Positions 34,052 through 45,410 of a DNA stretch of 64,000 nt are shown here, piece after piece (position 1 is the stretch's first letter; every line of letters begins with the position of its first letter). Source of the DNA: Heliocybe sulcata. Taxonomy: Eukaryota > Basidiomycota > Agaricomycetes > Gloeophyllales > Gloeophyllaceae. The stretch is from NCBI GenBank assembly GCA_004369045.1, contig ML213511.1, positions 1,040,349 to 1,104,348 on the forward strand, written 5' to 3'. The notes beneath the pieces were generated by a model. That model saw only the letters and a list, made by a program, of their open reading frames with translations, was not told the origin of the DNA and did no database searches. The position numbers and the translations under genes were made by a program.

Positions 34052-35958
34052 ATGAGTGAAGCGAAACACTTCACGGTATACTCTCCAGACACTCCCGATT
34101 TCAATATTCCCTCGTCTGCTCAGGAGCGGGTAGCTTTCATACCCACTCCAGCGGCCCCTTCACGGCGCTCCAGGCAGAGTATTTGGTACGATTCCTACAA
34201 GCGGAGGGCAAGATGTCCTCGGGTTTTGAAGCCACTCGTCTCGCGATGGGTAAAATTCGTGGAGAACAATTCCGGGCTCCTGTTGATTGCCTCGGCGCAA
34301 CTGTTCTTTGCCCTCATGAACGTCGCCGTAAAGGTGCTGAACAGTCTGGATGAGCCCGTGCCCACACTTGAGGTAAGTCTACAGTCGATGCGAAGCGAGC
34401 AGAGGACTGACGCCAATGAAGCTCGTATTCATTAGGATGGTGACTGAGGCTCTTCGCAACTTATGCATACATACACTAACTTTACACTCTGAATAGTTCA
34501 TCACCTACGTCTGCTGCATTTCGTACATGTAAGTCTGTCACAAATGCGACCATTCCTAAAAGTGTCTAACGTTTCGTTAAGGCTCGTCATGGGCGTGCCA
34601 GATCCATGGCTGGGACCTAAGGGCGTGCGGCTACTTCTGGTGACGAGAGGCTTCTCAGGGTAAATACCCTCCTTTTTTGCGTGTCAGTTAGCTTGATCAT
34701 GCCTCCCAGATTCTTCGGTCTATTCGGGGTGTATTTCTCCTTGAACTATCTGTCGCTATCGGACACGACTGTCCTCACCTTCCTTGGCCCGTTGACAACA
34801 GCTGCCGCTGCTGCTCTCATTCTCAAGGAGAAGTTCACATTGAGAGAGGGTGTCGCAGGCGGTGAGCGCACTACACAGCCAATGCTAGTACACTGACTAA
34901 TCGACTCAATCACCATCTTCCAGCTTTTAGTTTGATAGGTGTGGTTCTCATTGCACGACCGCGATTCTTGTTCGGCGCTGCTCCGCAAGTTCCAGACCAC
35001 GGGCACGTCGTCGAAGGAGGCCACGGCGACCCATCTCAACGTGGTACTCCAGCCGACCGGCTGCTCGCCGTCGGGTGAGTCCCTCATAGCTGACTCAGTC
35101 GGTTTCCGATGCTCATGGTTCACTAGTCTATCGCTTCTCGGCGTCCTCGGAGGCACCGGTGCAGGTAACTAGCCCTATTTATCACCGTGTTCTAATTAAT
35201 GGCTCATTTATATGTATTAGCTCTCAGTATCCGCAAGATCGGTATGCGCGCACATGCTGTCCATTCCCTCACATCTTTCTCCGCATATTGTGTGGTCGCA
35301 TCGGGCATAGCGTGAGCGAGGCTTTACTGTCTTTCATATTCACAGATTTCTCATTCATGGTCCGCTAGGATGCTGTGGCAGCGACCGCACTTGGTGTTCC
35401 CGCATCGCCCTGAATGGGTACTGATGCTGCTATTCATCGGTGTGGTTGGGTTCGTAGCTCAGGTCTGTACACTATAGCACTGCTGCTGAATACTCTGCTG
35501 ACTCGCAACAGACGATGGTAACCTTGGGCATCCAGCGAGAGACCATCTCACGAGGCATGATGGGCAACTATGTCCAGGTACGTCGCCTATCCCCCTGTTA
35601 TCCCGAGTGCCTCACCCAAAGGAACCTGAAAGATAATCTTTGCCACGGCATTCGAGCGAATCTTCTTCCACACCACACCGTCTCCGTTGTCAATTCTCGG
35701 CACCCTCATCATTGTATCATCAGCTATCTACGTTGCGGTACGCTTCGCGCCGACAGCGGATATAGCTTCCTTCTTACTTTCCTACCTTCACAGCTGACGA
35801 AAGAGAATACCAATAAGGGCCCTAGGGCTGGGCAAGATGTCACGCTCGACAATGGCGAGACCACATTAGAAGAGGGGTTGTTGCGTGGCCAGGAGCAAGA
35901 CGAAGAAGATGACACCTCTACTCCGCTAAAGGAACGTCATGAGATGAAACAGGGATAG
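34052..35958 (+). CDS. EamA-domain drug/metabolite transporter (DMT superfamily)
   Basis: Polytopic membrane transporter of unknown solute. It starts MSEAKHFTVYSPDTPDFN with a polar N-tail of about 70 residues. The first span is SGLLLIASAQLFFALMNVAVKVL. Further exons give LVMGVPDPWLGPKGVRLLLVTRGFSG, FFGLFGVYFSLNYLSLSDTTVLTFLGPLTTAAAAALILKEK (the typical end of the first EamA repeat) and AFSLIGVVLIARPRFLFG. The second repeat is WVLMLLFIGVVGFVAQTMVTLGIQRE and IILGT-like spans ending in an acidic tail (DEEDDTSTPLKERHE). At least eight short introns are present. One piece, the exon around 35100-35340, is harder to place. The family includes exporters and nucleotide-sugar-like carriers; SLC35G-type solute carriers are the nearest comparison. 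Confidence 0.82.
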
Positions 35959-36251
35959 AGAAGATAAGATTGAGACTTGTCCCCACGACAGTGCGTCACT
36001 TACGCCAAAACGAAACCGCCAGAAACGCGGACTGCTATACGGCTCTTATCGTTTCGTACATTGTTGCACAAGTAGAATCAGTGTCTAACATTTGGCACCC
36101 TTAGCTTAACTCGCGCTCCGGTGTAGATCAGGTGTTGTACATACAAAGAGGTACTCATTACATCTGTAGCACAAGCTTCATGTTCTTCGCTCTCGATCGG
36201 TTGCCCTGAAAATGAAATATGTATCTAAGAAGTGGAACTGAAGGTGTATCG

Positions 36252-38217
36252 CTAAAGAGACGAGCGTGATGCTGAGACAGAGCGGGAATGCTGATGCGGA
36301 CGGGGCCGGAGAGACCAAGGTCCTGTCACCGGGCATCCTTGCAGTTCAGCTGCTATTCGCATTGTCTCCTCATGTCCCGCTAGGAAGCGGTCAGTCCTGA
36401 ATCGGTACACATCAACGATGGTAACTCACAATGCTCAAATCGCTCTGGACCCTGGGACACGACCGCGAATCATCAGAACGTTGAAGACAATTCGGGGTGC
36501 TGGGTACTCACTAATTCTTCGAGGCGGTAGCCTCGCCACTTGTTACGCGGCGATGCCACGTTGTCTTCCCTTACGAGACCGGCCGCGACGGTAAATTGCT
36601 CGAGTAGCGCACCGAAGCCCGACTGCCGAGGCTTATACCAAGGTCTCTGGGCGTATCTGTTCGACGAGTAAAAGAACCCTTAGCTTCGTAATTTCTAGCT
36701 TCAGCAAGGATCCTACCTGGACTGGTGCATCCTAGGTTCCGAGCCGTCCTTGGATTTGGGCGTATCGTATTTCACGAAAAGCGATGGGGCCAGACGAGGA
36801 GGCATGCAGTGCCGCTGGCAGACTGCCGCTGCTTGAGTCAGGCCCTGCGTCAGGAGGTGGAGGTACCAAGGCTGTTCTTCGTACCTATTCAAGGCATTGT
36901 CAACGCCGTACATCGGAATCACGGAAAAAATCGGTGACCGTGACTTACATCATCGCGACGCGTACACGGGTCTCGAGTAGGCAAACGACGATGCGCTGGA
37001 GGAAGTTCTTGATGCCGTATTTCTCCGGGGCAAAGCAGAGTAATTCGTCAATTGTAAACTGTGCGACAGCGCGGTTGCTTGCGGCAGGCACCATGTAGTG
37101 TTCCTCGTATTTCTGAATTACGATAAATTAGTCCTGTTTCGAAGACGCGGGCATACGAATGTTCAATACCATGCTCCATCGCTTGAGGTCATCTAATGAC
37201 TCGGGGATATCCTTGATGCCCATACGCCTGCCGACTTCGACCCAGAAGACATAGTACGCCTAGAGTTCATTCTTCATCGATTTACTGCCATGAGATCGAA
37301 AAGCGAGTAAAGCTTACCTGCTTCTCGAGTTCGGACAATTCTCGCCATCCGTATCGCGCAATCCAATCCTACGTGAAGTGTAAGTGATTACATGCAATAC
37401 GGTTAGCGGGATCTACACTCACGATAGGCTCGAAGATGAAAAGGCACAAGGTGTACAAGTAGTCATCGTTGCTCTGGATCGAAGGCTCCGGTCAGTAAAG
37501 GTTACGTCCAAGTGAAGGCTAACTAAATTCGGTGTACGTACTATGTCATATTTGCTATGAAGCCAGTTCGTCCTGGCTATAGCAATAGCGCACCGAGGAT
37601 CAAAGTCCTCGCCGTTCGCCGAAGGCCCATCGAACTCGAACTTCCCCGATATCGGACATGTCACCCAGGTACCTTAAGAATGTTTGTTTGTTAGTCAGAT
37701 CATACAAGGCTACCTTCGCGGGTTATATGATCTCACTGATGAGGATCTCGGTCTGAAATAATCGGCGGTGAATTCATCTATTGCCAATACAGATGGACGA
37801 AATACAAACGTACGTCTGCGTAACGTCTGGATACGTTCTCTTTGGACCCAAGTTGCCGCGTTCTGAGAAGGAGGTTTGAAATGCTGGGCTGAGGTGCGTG
37901 CGGTTTCAGTGCAAGTCAGGAGATACGAGGTTAAGACGTAGATTACGCACGATAGCGTAGGTCTTGAATAGAGCAAAGGAGAGCGCTATTGTCATAAGAG
38001 CGGGCATATCCCACTGGGAAGATAAGTGAGTGATTTTCTGCGCTTCTGCTGGCGTAAGAGAGTGAATCCTTCCGGCGAATTTGCGATGAACTTCTTCGTA
38101 GCGTCTCCATCGCAGGGCTCGTACGAGACCCAGATAGCCGAGGACCACAGCGAGAGTAATCGTCGTCTTGGGATACCAGTACGAGGCATCGACAGAGGGA
38201 AAGAGGAGGACCGCCAT
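36252..38217 (-). CDS. MpaB-like / rubber-oxygenase-domain protein (DUF2236 family)
   Basis: The family includes the ER-bound oxygenase MpaB of mycophenolic acid synthesis and latex-clearing protein, haem enzymes that cleave C=C bonds. Membrane-anchored N-terminus starting MAVLLFPSVDASYWYPKTTITLAVVLGYLG. Conserved blocks follow: SLTPAEAQKITHLSSQWDMPALMTIALSFALFKTYAIV, TEILISEII, AIARTNWLHSKYDI (with the haem-proximal type His), YMVPAASNRAVAQFTIDELLCFAPEKYGIKNFLQRIVV, YEEQPWYLHLL, and RMH...NRYAQRPWYKPRQSGFGALLEQFTVAAGLV. The end reads YRLEEL/GPERFEH then GHEETMRIAAELQGCP, the usual finish of fungal members. Start ATG 38215-38217; an ATG 76 bp upstream is in another frame. Many short introns; exon edges between 36900 and 37450 are approximate. 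Confidence 0.8.
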
Positions 38218-39138
38218 CGTGGAGTAGAGACAGGAATGAAGTGCCGACAGGGATGGCGGAGTAAACAGCTAAATGGCATTCCGTGATTCGCATGCTTTTG
38301 AATTAGCGGGTTGGACCTCTCGGTAGCTAGGGTGAGGATACACTTCCTAATCGATGCAGTCCCGGTAGAACACCGGGCTTGGGGATACTACGGCCTGCAG
38401 AAAACGCGTGATGCAGTGTCGCGGCGTTCCTGAACGCTATAGAGGCTATACTCGCAGATGGAGAATCCGATCGCTGGACTGGCGAACTGCAGAGTCTGTC
38501 GCCCGATGCCACAGAATCCCGATGAATTGACCCTTGTTGAAGCTGTCAATGGTGTCAACGGCCTAGTCCTCTAGGAGTTCAGTAGGACAAATTGGCGCCC
38601 GCCGGGTACCCTATGGCTGCCGGTTTGGGAATTGTCGTTGCCGCGGCCCTGGCCGGCAGTGGGCGCCGTGCGAGGGGACGAATTTGTGCCTTCGGTGAGC
38701 AAACAACATTTTGTAATAAAAGGTGAAGAAGAACCACAGAGCGCGACATACTCATGTGCGATGACTCCAGAAAATACAGTGCCCAAAAGCTTGTTCCAAA
38801 GATATTCCGCGGAGAAGAGCTTGCATCTCAGCGGCGATGGCACCCTTCAGAAAACAGTCTAAACAAGCTATGTTGTCCATCATCAAAACGGGACGGCGAT
38901 GCCTGGGATCGAGGATCGCCCCATCGCACCTACATGCATCGCTCACTCGGTCAGGCAGATCGTCCCGGAGATACATTGCATTGGACGTCAGCTAAGGTAA
39001 TAGAAGTATAGTATCTGAATTAACGGACATTAGCCAGCCATCCCATCTTGACAAGGAGTACGTACCAAGCGATCGGTTCATACAATTACAGTGTCCTGAT
39101 TGAGGTATAGAACGGGGTGCGATAGACAGATCCATCCT
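38218..39138. other. Intergenic region between the MpaB-like and TAF11 genes
   Basis: About 900 bp. Short minus-strand frames (38571-38843, 38752-38976) show no recognised family and no consistent splice chain. Nothing else was seen. Confidence 0.4.
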
Positions 39139-40122
39139 TTAACGTACAAAGATCCGTTTTGCTCTAACCGGGCGCGCAGCACCTACCCGACCTGTCTCTT
39201 GTTGATACATACGATAGGCTTCGCGCAGGTGGTCTGGCGACAGAGGCCCATTTTCTCCTCGTCGCGATTGAACTGCTCGCGCTGAAGAACGTGATGTTAG
39301 ACATGCAAGTCTGTTAAAAAAACGGCAGAGGTACCCTTCTCCACGACCTCGCCAACGAAGACCTTTGAGAAGCCAGCAATTATTTGTGCGATCGGTTGCG
39401 AGACCTGCTGCCCGAGGGCTTGCTGGACAACCTACATGGGAGAGTAAGCCATGAGGACCTGATACGAGAGGAAAGTGCGCGCCTTTCGCACTGCCTGCTT
39501 CGGCAAGGCATGTCGCCGGTAGGCCTCGAATCGGTCATATTGCTCTGGCGTAAAATTGTCCATGAGGACTCTGATATCGATCCATATTCAGCTGTCTGAT
39601 GAAGTAAGTAATCCGTAAGACGCACTTCATGTTCTCCTTTGACTGACTCTGCCATGACAGTTGCGCAGAGTAGTCGTCGTCCGCCATAGCAGGGAACATC
39701 TCATCCTCTCCCTCTCCTTCATCCTCCCCGGCTGGCGCCGGTGTACCCCTGGCAGTGCCTGGCGCTGGGACACTTAGCATCCCGCCTTCTGGCAACCCCG
39801 TTGGTGCTGAGCCTACTTGACTACTCCCTGCCTGACCCTCCTCTACCTTCTGTGCTAGAGTTTCATTTGGAGCAGATTGTGTCGTTCCTGGACCGCTAGT
39901 AGTTGGCTGCGGCCATTGAAACGGCGCGGTTTGATTAGTACTCGACAGCGGTTGGGGAGTTTGAGGCCTCGAAGAGCTCGCTCCCGTGGCGATGCCCGCT
40001 GCCTTCGGCTTTCGACCGCGTTTCGCTCCTGTTCCTCGTCCTCTGCCATTCGGAGTGGGTGTTGCTGGCGTGGCAGGAATCTGAAAGTTTTGCTGTACAA
40101 AATTCGTGTACGGAGTAGCCAT
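39139..40122 (-). CDS. TAF11: TFIID subunit TAF11 (TAFII28-like histone-fold protein)
   Basis: Component of general transcription factor TFIID that pairs with TAF13 through a histone fold. Four exons. The N-terminal half is low-complexity Pro/Gly/Ser (MATPYTNFVQQNFQIPATPATP, GRGRGTGAKRGRKPK) with an acidic patch GEDEGEGEDEMF. The TAFII28 domain begins LMDNFTPEQYDRFEAYRRHALPKQAVRK. It continues VVQQALGQQVSQPIAQIIAGFSKVFVGEVVEKA, RAVQSRRGENGPLSPDHLREAYRMYQQ, and ends ARPVRAKRIFVR, all matching fungal TAF11. The intron after AVRK seems to use a GC donor (AAAG|GCGCGC) or a GT six bases to the left that would delete three conserved residues. Start is the ATG at 40120-40122. Confidence 0.9.
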
Positions 40123-40331
40123 AGGTGGTTTAGAGCTCTATAGACGGTTTATGATGACGGTGTAAGTAAGTTGTGGCCAAAAGTAACGCTCAAGCTACCA
40201 ATGCGAGCAAATAGCTACAAACAAGCGCCCCTCAACGTCTACACCGAGACGGCACATCGACGGTTCATAGCGAATTATACCGCGCTTGCCTGCTTGCCGC
40301 CGTTAATAGCGAGCTCTAGGTCTCAGTCTAC

Positions 40332-41364
40332 ATGGCTCGCAGTGTACGAAGCCCTTCGCCCTCTCCAGGGCCCTTGTCTCCCCATTTCAGTGACTCTTCC
40401 GCCGACGAGGATCTGACAGCATTCGCGGACTACGAAGCAGGCGTCGTTACAGTAACGCATTCACGACCAGGCTCGCCAGTGGGCGGAAACGGCCAGGATG
40501 AGTCGATCGCATGCCAGTGGGAAGATTGTGGGAAGGTATTCACCCATCTGCCGAGCTTGATAGAGCATATTCACAATGGTGCGATCCACTGCACGGTTTC
40601 TTTTGGCGGGGGGTGCAAGGCACTGAGGGATAGCAGGATAGATCACATTGGAGTGCACAAGAGCAACTACACATGTGAATGGGCGACTTGCTCGAGAAGG
40701 GGACTGGCACAGACGTCGAGGTTTGCGCTGATCTCACATATACGGTCACACACGGGGGAGAAGCCGTTTACATGTCCTCGTCCGGGTGAGTCGTAAGACT
40801 CTAGTTTTTGTTGCGAATCTACTAAAGCATTTGGTAGAATGCGATAAGTCTTTCACTCGGTCCGACGCCCTTGTAAAGCACATGCGCCTCCAGCACAATA
40901 TCTCCCCGCCTCTTCCAGGCAGAGGTGGGAACCGCAAGCGGAAACGCGAGGAGCCGGAGCCAGAAATCCCGGCCCCGTCGCATGCCCCCGGCTTCAACAC
41001 CTTCAAAGTAGAATCTCAGACCCCTTCCGAAGTATATGACGAGGGCCCCCTGTCAGGCGGTGAAAGTGCGGACTACTTTGCTTACGGGCGCTGGTCTGCT
41101 AGCCCCAGCGAGACAGGCGACAATGACGAGGAAGATGGGATACCACCACATCTATTGCAGGCGCTGGACCCCCATAGCGGCCTGATCATGGGTCGGCCCC
41201 CGAGTCAGGTGAAGTATCTGGTCACGAAGGCGAAGCATCATTATGCTATTCAGCAGCACGAGGCGCTCATCGAGGAGCTACGCGTCGTGAGGTATGAGGA
41301 GAGATTGATGCGCGATGCGAAGGATGTGGCGTTTGATGAGGTGCTCCGGCGCACGTTCGGGTAG
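40332..41364 (+). CDS. C2H2 zinc-finger protein (GLI/Zic-type finger array)
   Basis: Probable nuclear DNA-binding or chromatin protein. Two exons (40332-40785, 40838-41364) join to 326 aa. Fingers: CQWEDCGKVFTHLPSLIEHIHNGAIH; a middle imperfect finger CEWATCSRRGLAQTSRFALISHIRSH followed by the linker TGEKPF; then CPRPECDKSFTRSDALVKHMRLQH, which is restored only by the splice at 40785/40838. The long CxxxxC spacing of the first finger is as in GLI/Zic/Aspergillus-type proteins. A basic patch GGNRKRKREEPEPE follows the fingers. The C-terminal half is acidic and then helical (YLVTKAKHHYAIQQHEALIEELRVVRYEERLM), a possible coiled-coil dimerisation or INO80-type interaction region (inference only). 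It is divergently arranged with TAF11 over 209 bp. Confidence 0.85.
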
Positions 41365-42096
41365 GTGCGATCCGCTCGCTATGTCTTTCTTCTTTCCAAC
41401 ATTCTTCTTGCCAGCCAACATGGCGAGCCTTTGTGCATGCAGTCTTCAATTCAGCAGGTTATGCCTGAGCCGCAACCATATCCATAGGCGTTGTCGTTGC
41501 TACGTATCCATTTCGGATGGGATGGTCATATGAACTGTTGGAGAATACCAGGGATGTTGTACTTCTCTTATTGTAAGTCGTCCTCGCTGCCTTATCCTAT
41601 AGCAGACTTCCTGTGGTCTAGCAACAAGGACCGCCTGGAGAAGGCCGTCTTCCGACCTTGTTATTCTGACCAAGAGGTCTATCTCATTTATGGCCAGTGC
41701 AAGTGGCGTCTTCTTGTCAAGCGTCGCATCTTTTTATTAGCGGCATCATACATATGGACCAACAAGAGGTCGCTTGGGCGCCTTTCCCACGCTATCCTCT
41801 TGTCCTCGCCCATGACCACGCCCATGACCAGAATGTCTGGCTTTTGTTCGTGTCTTCATACGGTTATGTCTTCGACAACAAGGGCCTGCTATAGATGCAT
41901 GATGACCTTGCATTCCATTATTCCAGTGAGACATGTCTCCCCAGTATAAAGGTGACTCTCCATGTGGCGTCTGCTCATCCAAGTATCCCTCCCCGCAGCA
42001 GTCGTCACTTGCCTACTAAGTTAATCACCCTAGCTCTCCTCCTAGCTCTCAATCGAAACAGACCGTTTGTCCCTCGCCTTTCATCGTATAGTCACC
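41365..42096. other. Intergenic region, pyrimidine-rich
   Basis: Between two plus-strand genes. A 152-codon frame (41491-41949) is open but has no family, no start context and no codon bias. Immediately before the next start there is a CT-rich tract with an imperfect repeat (TAGCTCTCCTCCTAGCTCTC), a common fungal promoter feature. Confidence 0.4.
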
Positions 42097-43650
42097 ATGG
42101 CCCCCCGGAAGAACACAAAGAAAACCGAAGGCGGCGAAGCTCCCCAGCCGCAACGCAAATCCTCGCGGAAGACCACTGTAGCAAAGACGCAGGAAACTAC
42201 CACTCGTGCACAGGCACCTTCTACACGCCGGTCGGTCAAGAAGGCTCCTACTCAGAAGAAAAATGATGCAGCTCCTCAGGAAGGGCGCTCCACCATCCGC
42301 ATCACTTCCCAACACCGTAGTCGGTCACTGTCTGTGGACAAACTGAAGGATATCGACGAATCAGACCAGAACGATGCTGTTCCTGGACCCTCGACGACGC
42401 AGAATCTCTCTTCCCACCCGAGTGCACCACCTCCTCCTATTGCCCAGGCGCCTCCGCCGATGCCCCCTTTACTTCCCTCCGACCCTTTCGGCAGAGAGCG
42501 ACCTCCCGACGGGAATGCCTTCTCAATTCTCTCACGTCGTGTGGATCATCTACAAGATGTCCTTCGGACGCATATACGGACGTTGAGAGAGATGCACACC
42601 TCCCTGACGCGTTCTCTAGATGGGGGAGTGGAGATGGAGAGAGAGCTCAATGAGATGGCCAGGACCTTGCAGGCATGGGGGGACGTGTCTTCTTCGAGCG
42701 GGGGCTTCTCGATACACGTTGGAAGTAGCCTCGATTCCAGCGACCACTCTCATGACGGTGCGCAGTCAAATGTTCAGCGGCATCCCGGCCATAGGTTCGT
42801 CCTCGCACTGCATATACGTTGATCATTACTTATGCGGTCTCTTCCTATCAGTCGCAGGCAAAGTGCTGCCTCCATAGCCAACCTCCTGAACCCCGTTGAA
42901 GAGCCCGGACTCCCGAGCATGGCAACTCCAATGCCCTCGCCCACTGTTTTTGCACAAGGGCCTGGAGTAGCTGCCGAGTCGTTTTCAGGCGAACCGCATC
43001 ACCAGAGGTGTCTATTGACGGCTCCGGCTCGTCCGCGGTCAGCGCTGCCTCCGCCAGGACAAGGACGGCTTTCACCAGCATGGGTTGCTCCTCCGCGTTC
43101 CCTTAGTGCAAATCCCGACGCGTTCGGTATGCAGCCTGGCTCTAGCTCGTCGATGAAAAGGGCTCGGGAGGATGACCATGGTGGAGACGAGCGTAATCCC
43201 AAACACTCTCGTGGCCCTCGCGAAGGGCTAGCAGGAGGTACCAATCGCATTCCGAGCATGCCGCCGACGCTTGATGCATACAATGTGATCCGGGCTTCTC
43301 GACGTCTTCCCACACCAGCTTATACTACTGCCTCATCAAACCAATCGGGGGCACCATCTCGATCTTCATCCCGGGGAGGCGTGCAAATGCCTGTCCCAGT
43401 CCACCCAGCTTCCACCCAGTACCAGCACTTAGCAACCCATGACGCCAGCCTTCCTTCACGCAGTACTCCATTGCGCGATATACCAGAGCTTGAGCCCCCT
43501 GACAATGAACCATCAAGTTACGATCGCCGGGCTTCTCCGCTCTTGGTAAGGGCGCCACTAGCACGCAGTCCGCTCGATTCCCATAAGGAAGCTGAGGATT
43601 TCACGTCTGACGGTGAGGAGGTCGAGGCAGAGTTAAACTGCGGCTCATGA
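42097..43650 (+). CDS. Basic, intrinsically disordered nuclear-type protein
   Basis: Function unknown. Two exons (42097-42794, 42852-43650) join in phase to 498 aa. The N-terminus is Lys/Arg/Thr-rich (MAPRKNTKKTEGGEAPQPQRK, RRSVKKAPTQKK). A Pro-rich segment follows (SAPPPPIAQAPPPMPPLLPSD), then the only predicted ordered part, a short coiled coil (LSRRVDHLQDVLRTHIRTLREMHTSLTRSLDGG). Exon 2 is Ser/Pro/Arg-rich with many SP sites and a possible nuclear signal (MKRAREDDHGGDERNPKHSRGP). It ends acidic. The composition suggests a chromatin- or RNA-associated scaffold; nothing more can be claimed. Start is the ATG in the good context CACCATGGCC. Confidence 0.72.
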
Positions 43651-44082
43651 GGACAAGGATGTACTGTTCCCAAGCGCGCTGTGTGACCATATCTTCTGTA
43701 TACTTTACCTCGCTCACGACCATGGAAGAATCAGTCATCCCATTCATACCTTTCTTATACTGACTTTCCACTGGTCTACCGTAATATTGCAGCGTCGGTT
43801 GTGAGCAGGATTATCCGAGACGTACCTTATAACATAGGCACCAAGTAGCTCCAGACAGTGACACCGAGGTACCGTTAATAGAATTCATTTCCTGCTCGAC
43901 GGGAACTGTCAAATGTCAAGTCAAACGGTTCCTGACCCTGTCGAAGAAGGACGCAGACGAAAATGCAGGATGTCCCGCGCAGGCCGTTAGGCACGCACAT
44001 CTCTTTATATAGTGTCTACCTGGGTGGGAGGGGGACCGACGCACCTTCAGGCCCGCACACCCACCTGTCCTTGAGCATCCCG
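43651..44082. other. Intergenic / promoter of the PriA-like gene
   Basis: No coding signal. It holds a TATATAG element at about 44006-44012, roughly 70 bp from the PriA-like start. Confidence 0.45.
44005..44012 (+). promoter_or_regulatory. TATA box of the PriA-like gene
   Basis: TTATATAG lies 70-78 bp upstream of the ATG at 44083, in an otherwise GC-balanced region. Confidence 0.45.
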
Positions 44083-45117
44083 ATGTGGTCACGATCCTTG
44101 AACGCCTTTATCACGGTGCTGGTGTCGTCCAGTATCGTCGCTGCAACGGTAACTGATACATGCGCCAACGTCGTCAATGCCGTGGCTAAGGTCACCGTCA
44201 ACTCGGGCATGAATCCCATCATTATGGGTGTAGTTAGTCGTAAGTCTTGAATGACTTCTCCGCTGATAGCATTTCTTACGTGGCCTGCCTTGTGCTGCCT
44301 GTCTGGCAGAAACATGCTTGTGCATCTCTGGCATCCCGAGCTTCCTGACGACAAATACAGTGGGCATTGCTATGGTCACGATAGCGGGCAATGCTGCCGC
44401 CACAGCCGGTGTGATCGATCTGGTACCTATACCCTCTTTAATATCTTTGGTTGTGAATGGATGGGAGCACTCACGCAGTGATTTCAGATCAATGCGGCGT
44501 CAAATAAAGCGGTGTGCACCTACTCAGATCATGCCAGCGCACAATGCAGCGCGAGCAACCTGTGCGGCGTCTCCTGCACGGACGGTTACATGCTCGATTC
44601 GTCTTCAAGGACGTGCACTTGCTCATTCCCGAACGTTGTTTGCAACGGTGTTTGCCAGTCGTCATCCCTTTGCCCGAGTTCAATGCCCCCCGCTAAGCGA
44701 GAGCAAGCGCGCTCCCGCTCGCCTCACTGCAAATTTGGGCATACGGCGTGTGGCATCCTTGGTGGCGCTCCTTGGGCGTACGAATGTATCGACACTCGTC
44801 TAGATCTTGAAAGCTGTGAGTTCTTCGCTGTACTTCTCCCGTGCTTGTCGCTCAAATGGCCTAAAGGTGGCGGATGTACGACACCGTTAACCAAGAACAG
44901 CCCTATCGGAACAGACTGTTCATCTCTCCCGGGTGCTCTGGATGTCTCTTGCAACCGCGGGTCCTGCTTTGTGCTTCGCTGCGATGCGGGCTTCACAGTC
45001 TCGTCCGACCGCTCGTCGTGCGTACTAGAGAGTCCCAGTAATCTGAGTCATGTCGTGGAGCTGCAGGACTCTGGAAAGTATTGGAAGGGTCGGCAGCTGG
45101 AGCGGAAGTCTGCGTAG
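44083..45117 (+). CDS. PriA-like secreted cysteine-rich protein
   Basis: Resembles PriA of Lentinula edodes, a fruiting-associated secreted protein family of Agaricomycetes with unknown biochemical role. Four exons; start ATG 44083. The N-terminus MWSRSLNAFITVLVSSSIVAA is a signal peptide. Cysteine blocks follow: CGVSCTDGYMLDSSSRTCTC, CNGVCQSSSLCPSSMPPAKRE, HCKFGHTACGI, YECIDTRLDLESCGGC (completed by the last splice), DCSSLPGALDVSCNRGSCFVLRCDAGFTVSSDRSSC. The ESCGGC and D(C)S..PGALDVSC motifs are the family signature. Between the signal peptide and the Cys region there is an Ala/Val-rich section (VGIAMVTIAGNAAATAGVIDL) that most PriA proteins lack, or that I placed through wrong introns. The C-terminus is short and basic. 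Confidence 0.82.
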
Positions 45118-45410
45118 ATGTATCCGTTGCGGCGGATATCCTTCTCGGGTCCTTGGGATCCCCCTTTCATTCGTTACATCTCCATAGCATAGATTGGGTA
45201 TAATGGGTATATGGTCTTCATAATGGTCTTCAGGAGAAAGTTGTAGTCAGGTCCTTGCGAGGTTGGAAGGCACGCATTTCGGATTAAAAGATTAATTGGA
45301 TGCGTATACGCAGTCACATGTCACAGGTCACGAGGGCTACACTTCTGCCATACTATACCATACTACACTTCTGCAACTACACTTCTGCGATCCAATACTG
45401 CAGCGTCTCT

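Noticed and set aside
41491-41949. 152-codon plus-strand ORF between the zinc-finger gene and the disordered-protein gene
   Set aside because: No homology, no consistent composition and no promoter or splice support; left as intergenic.
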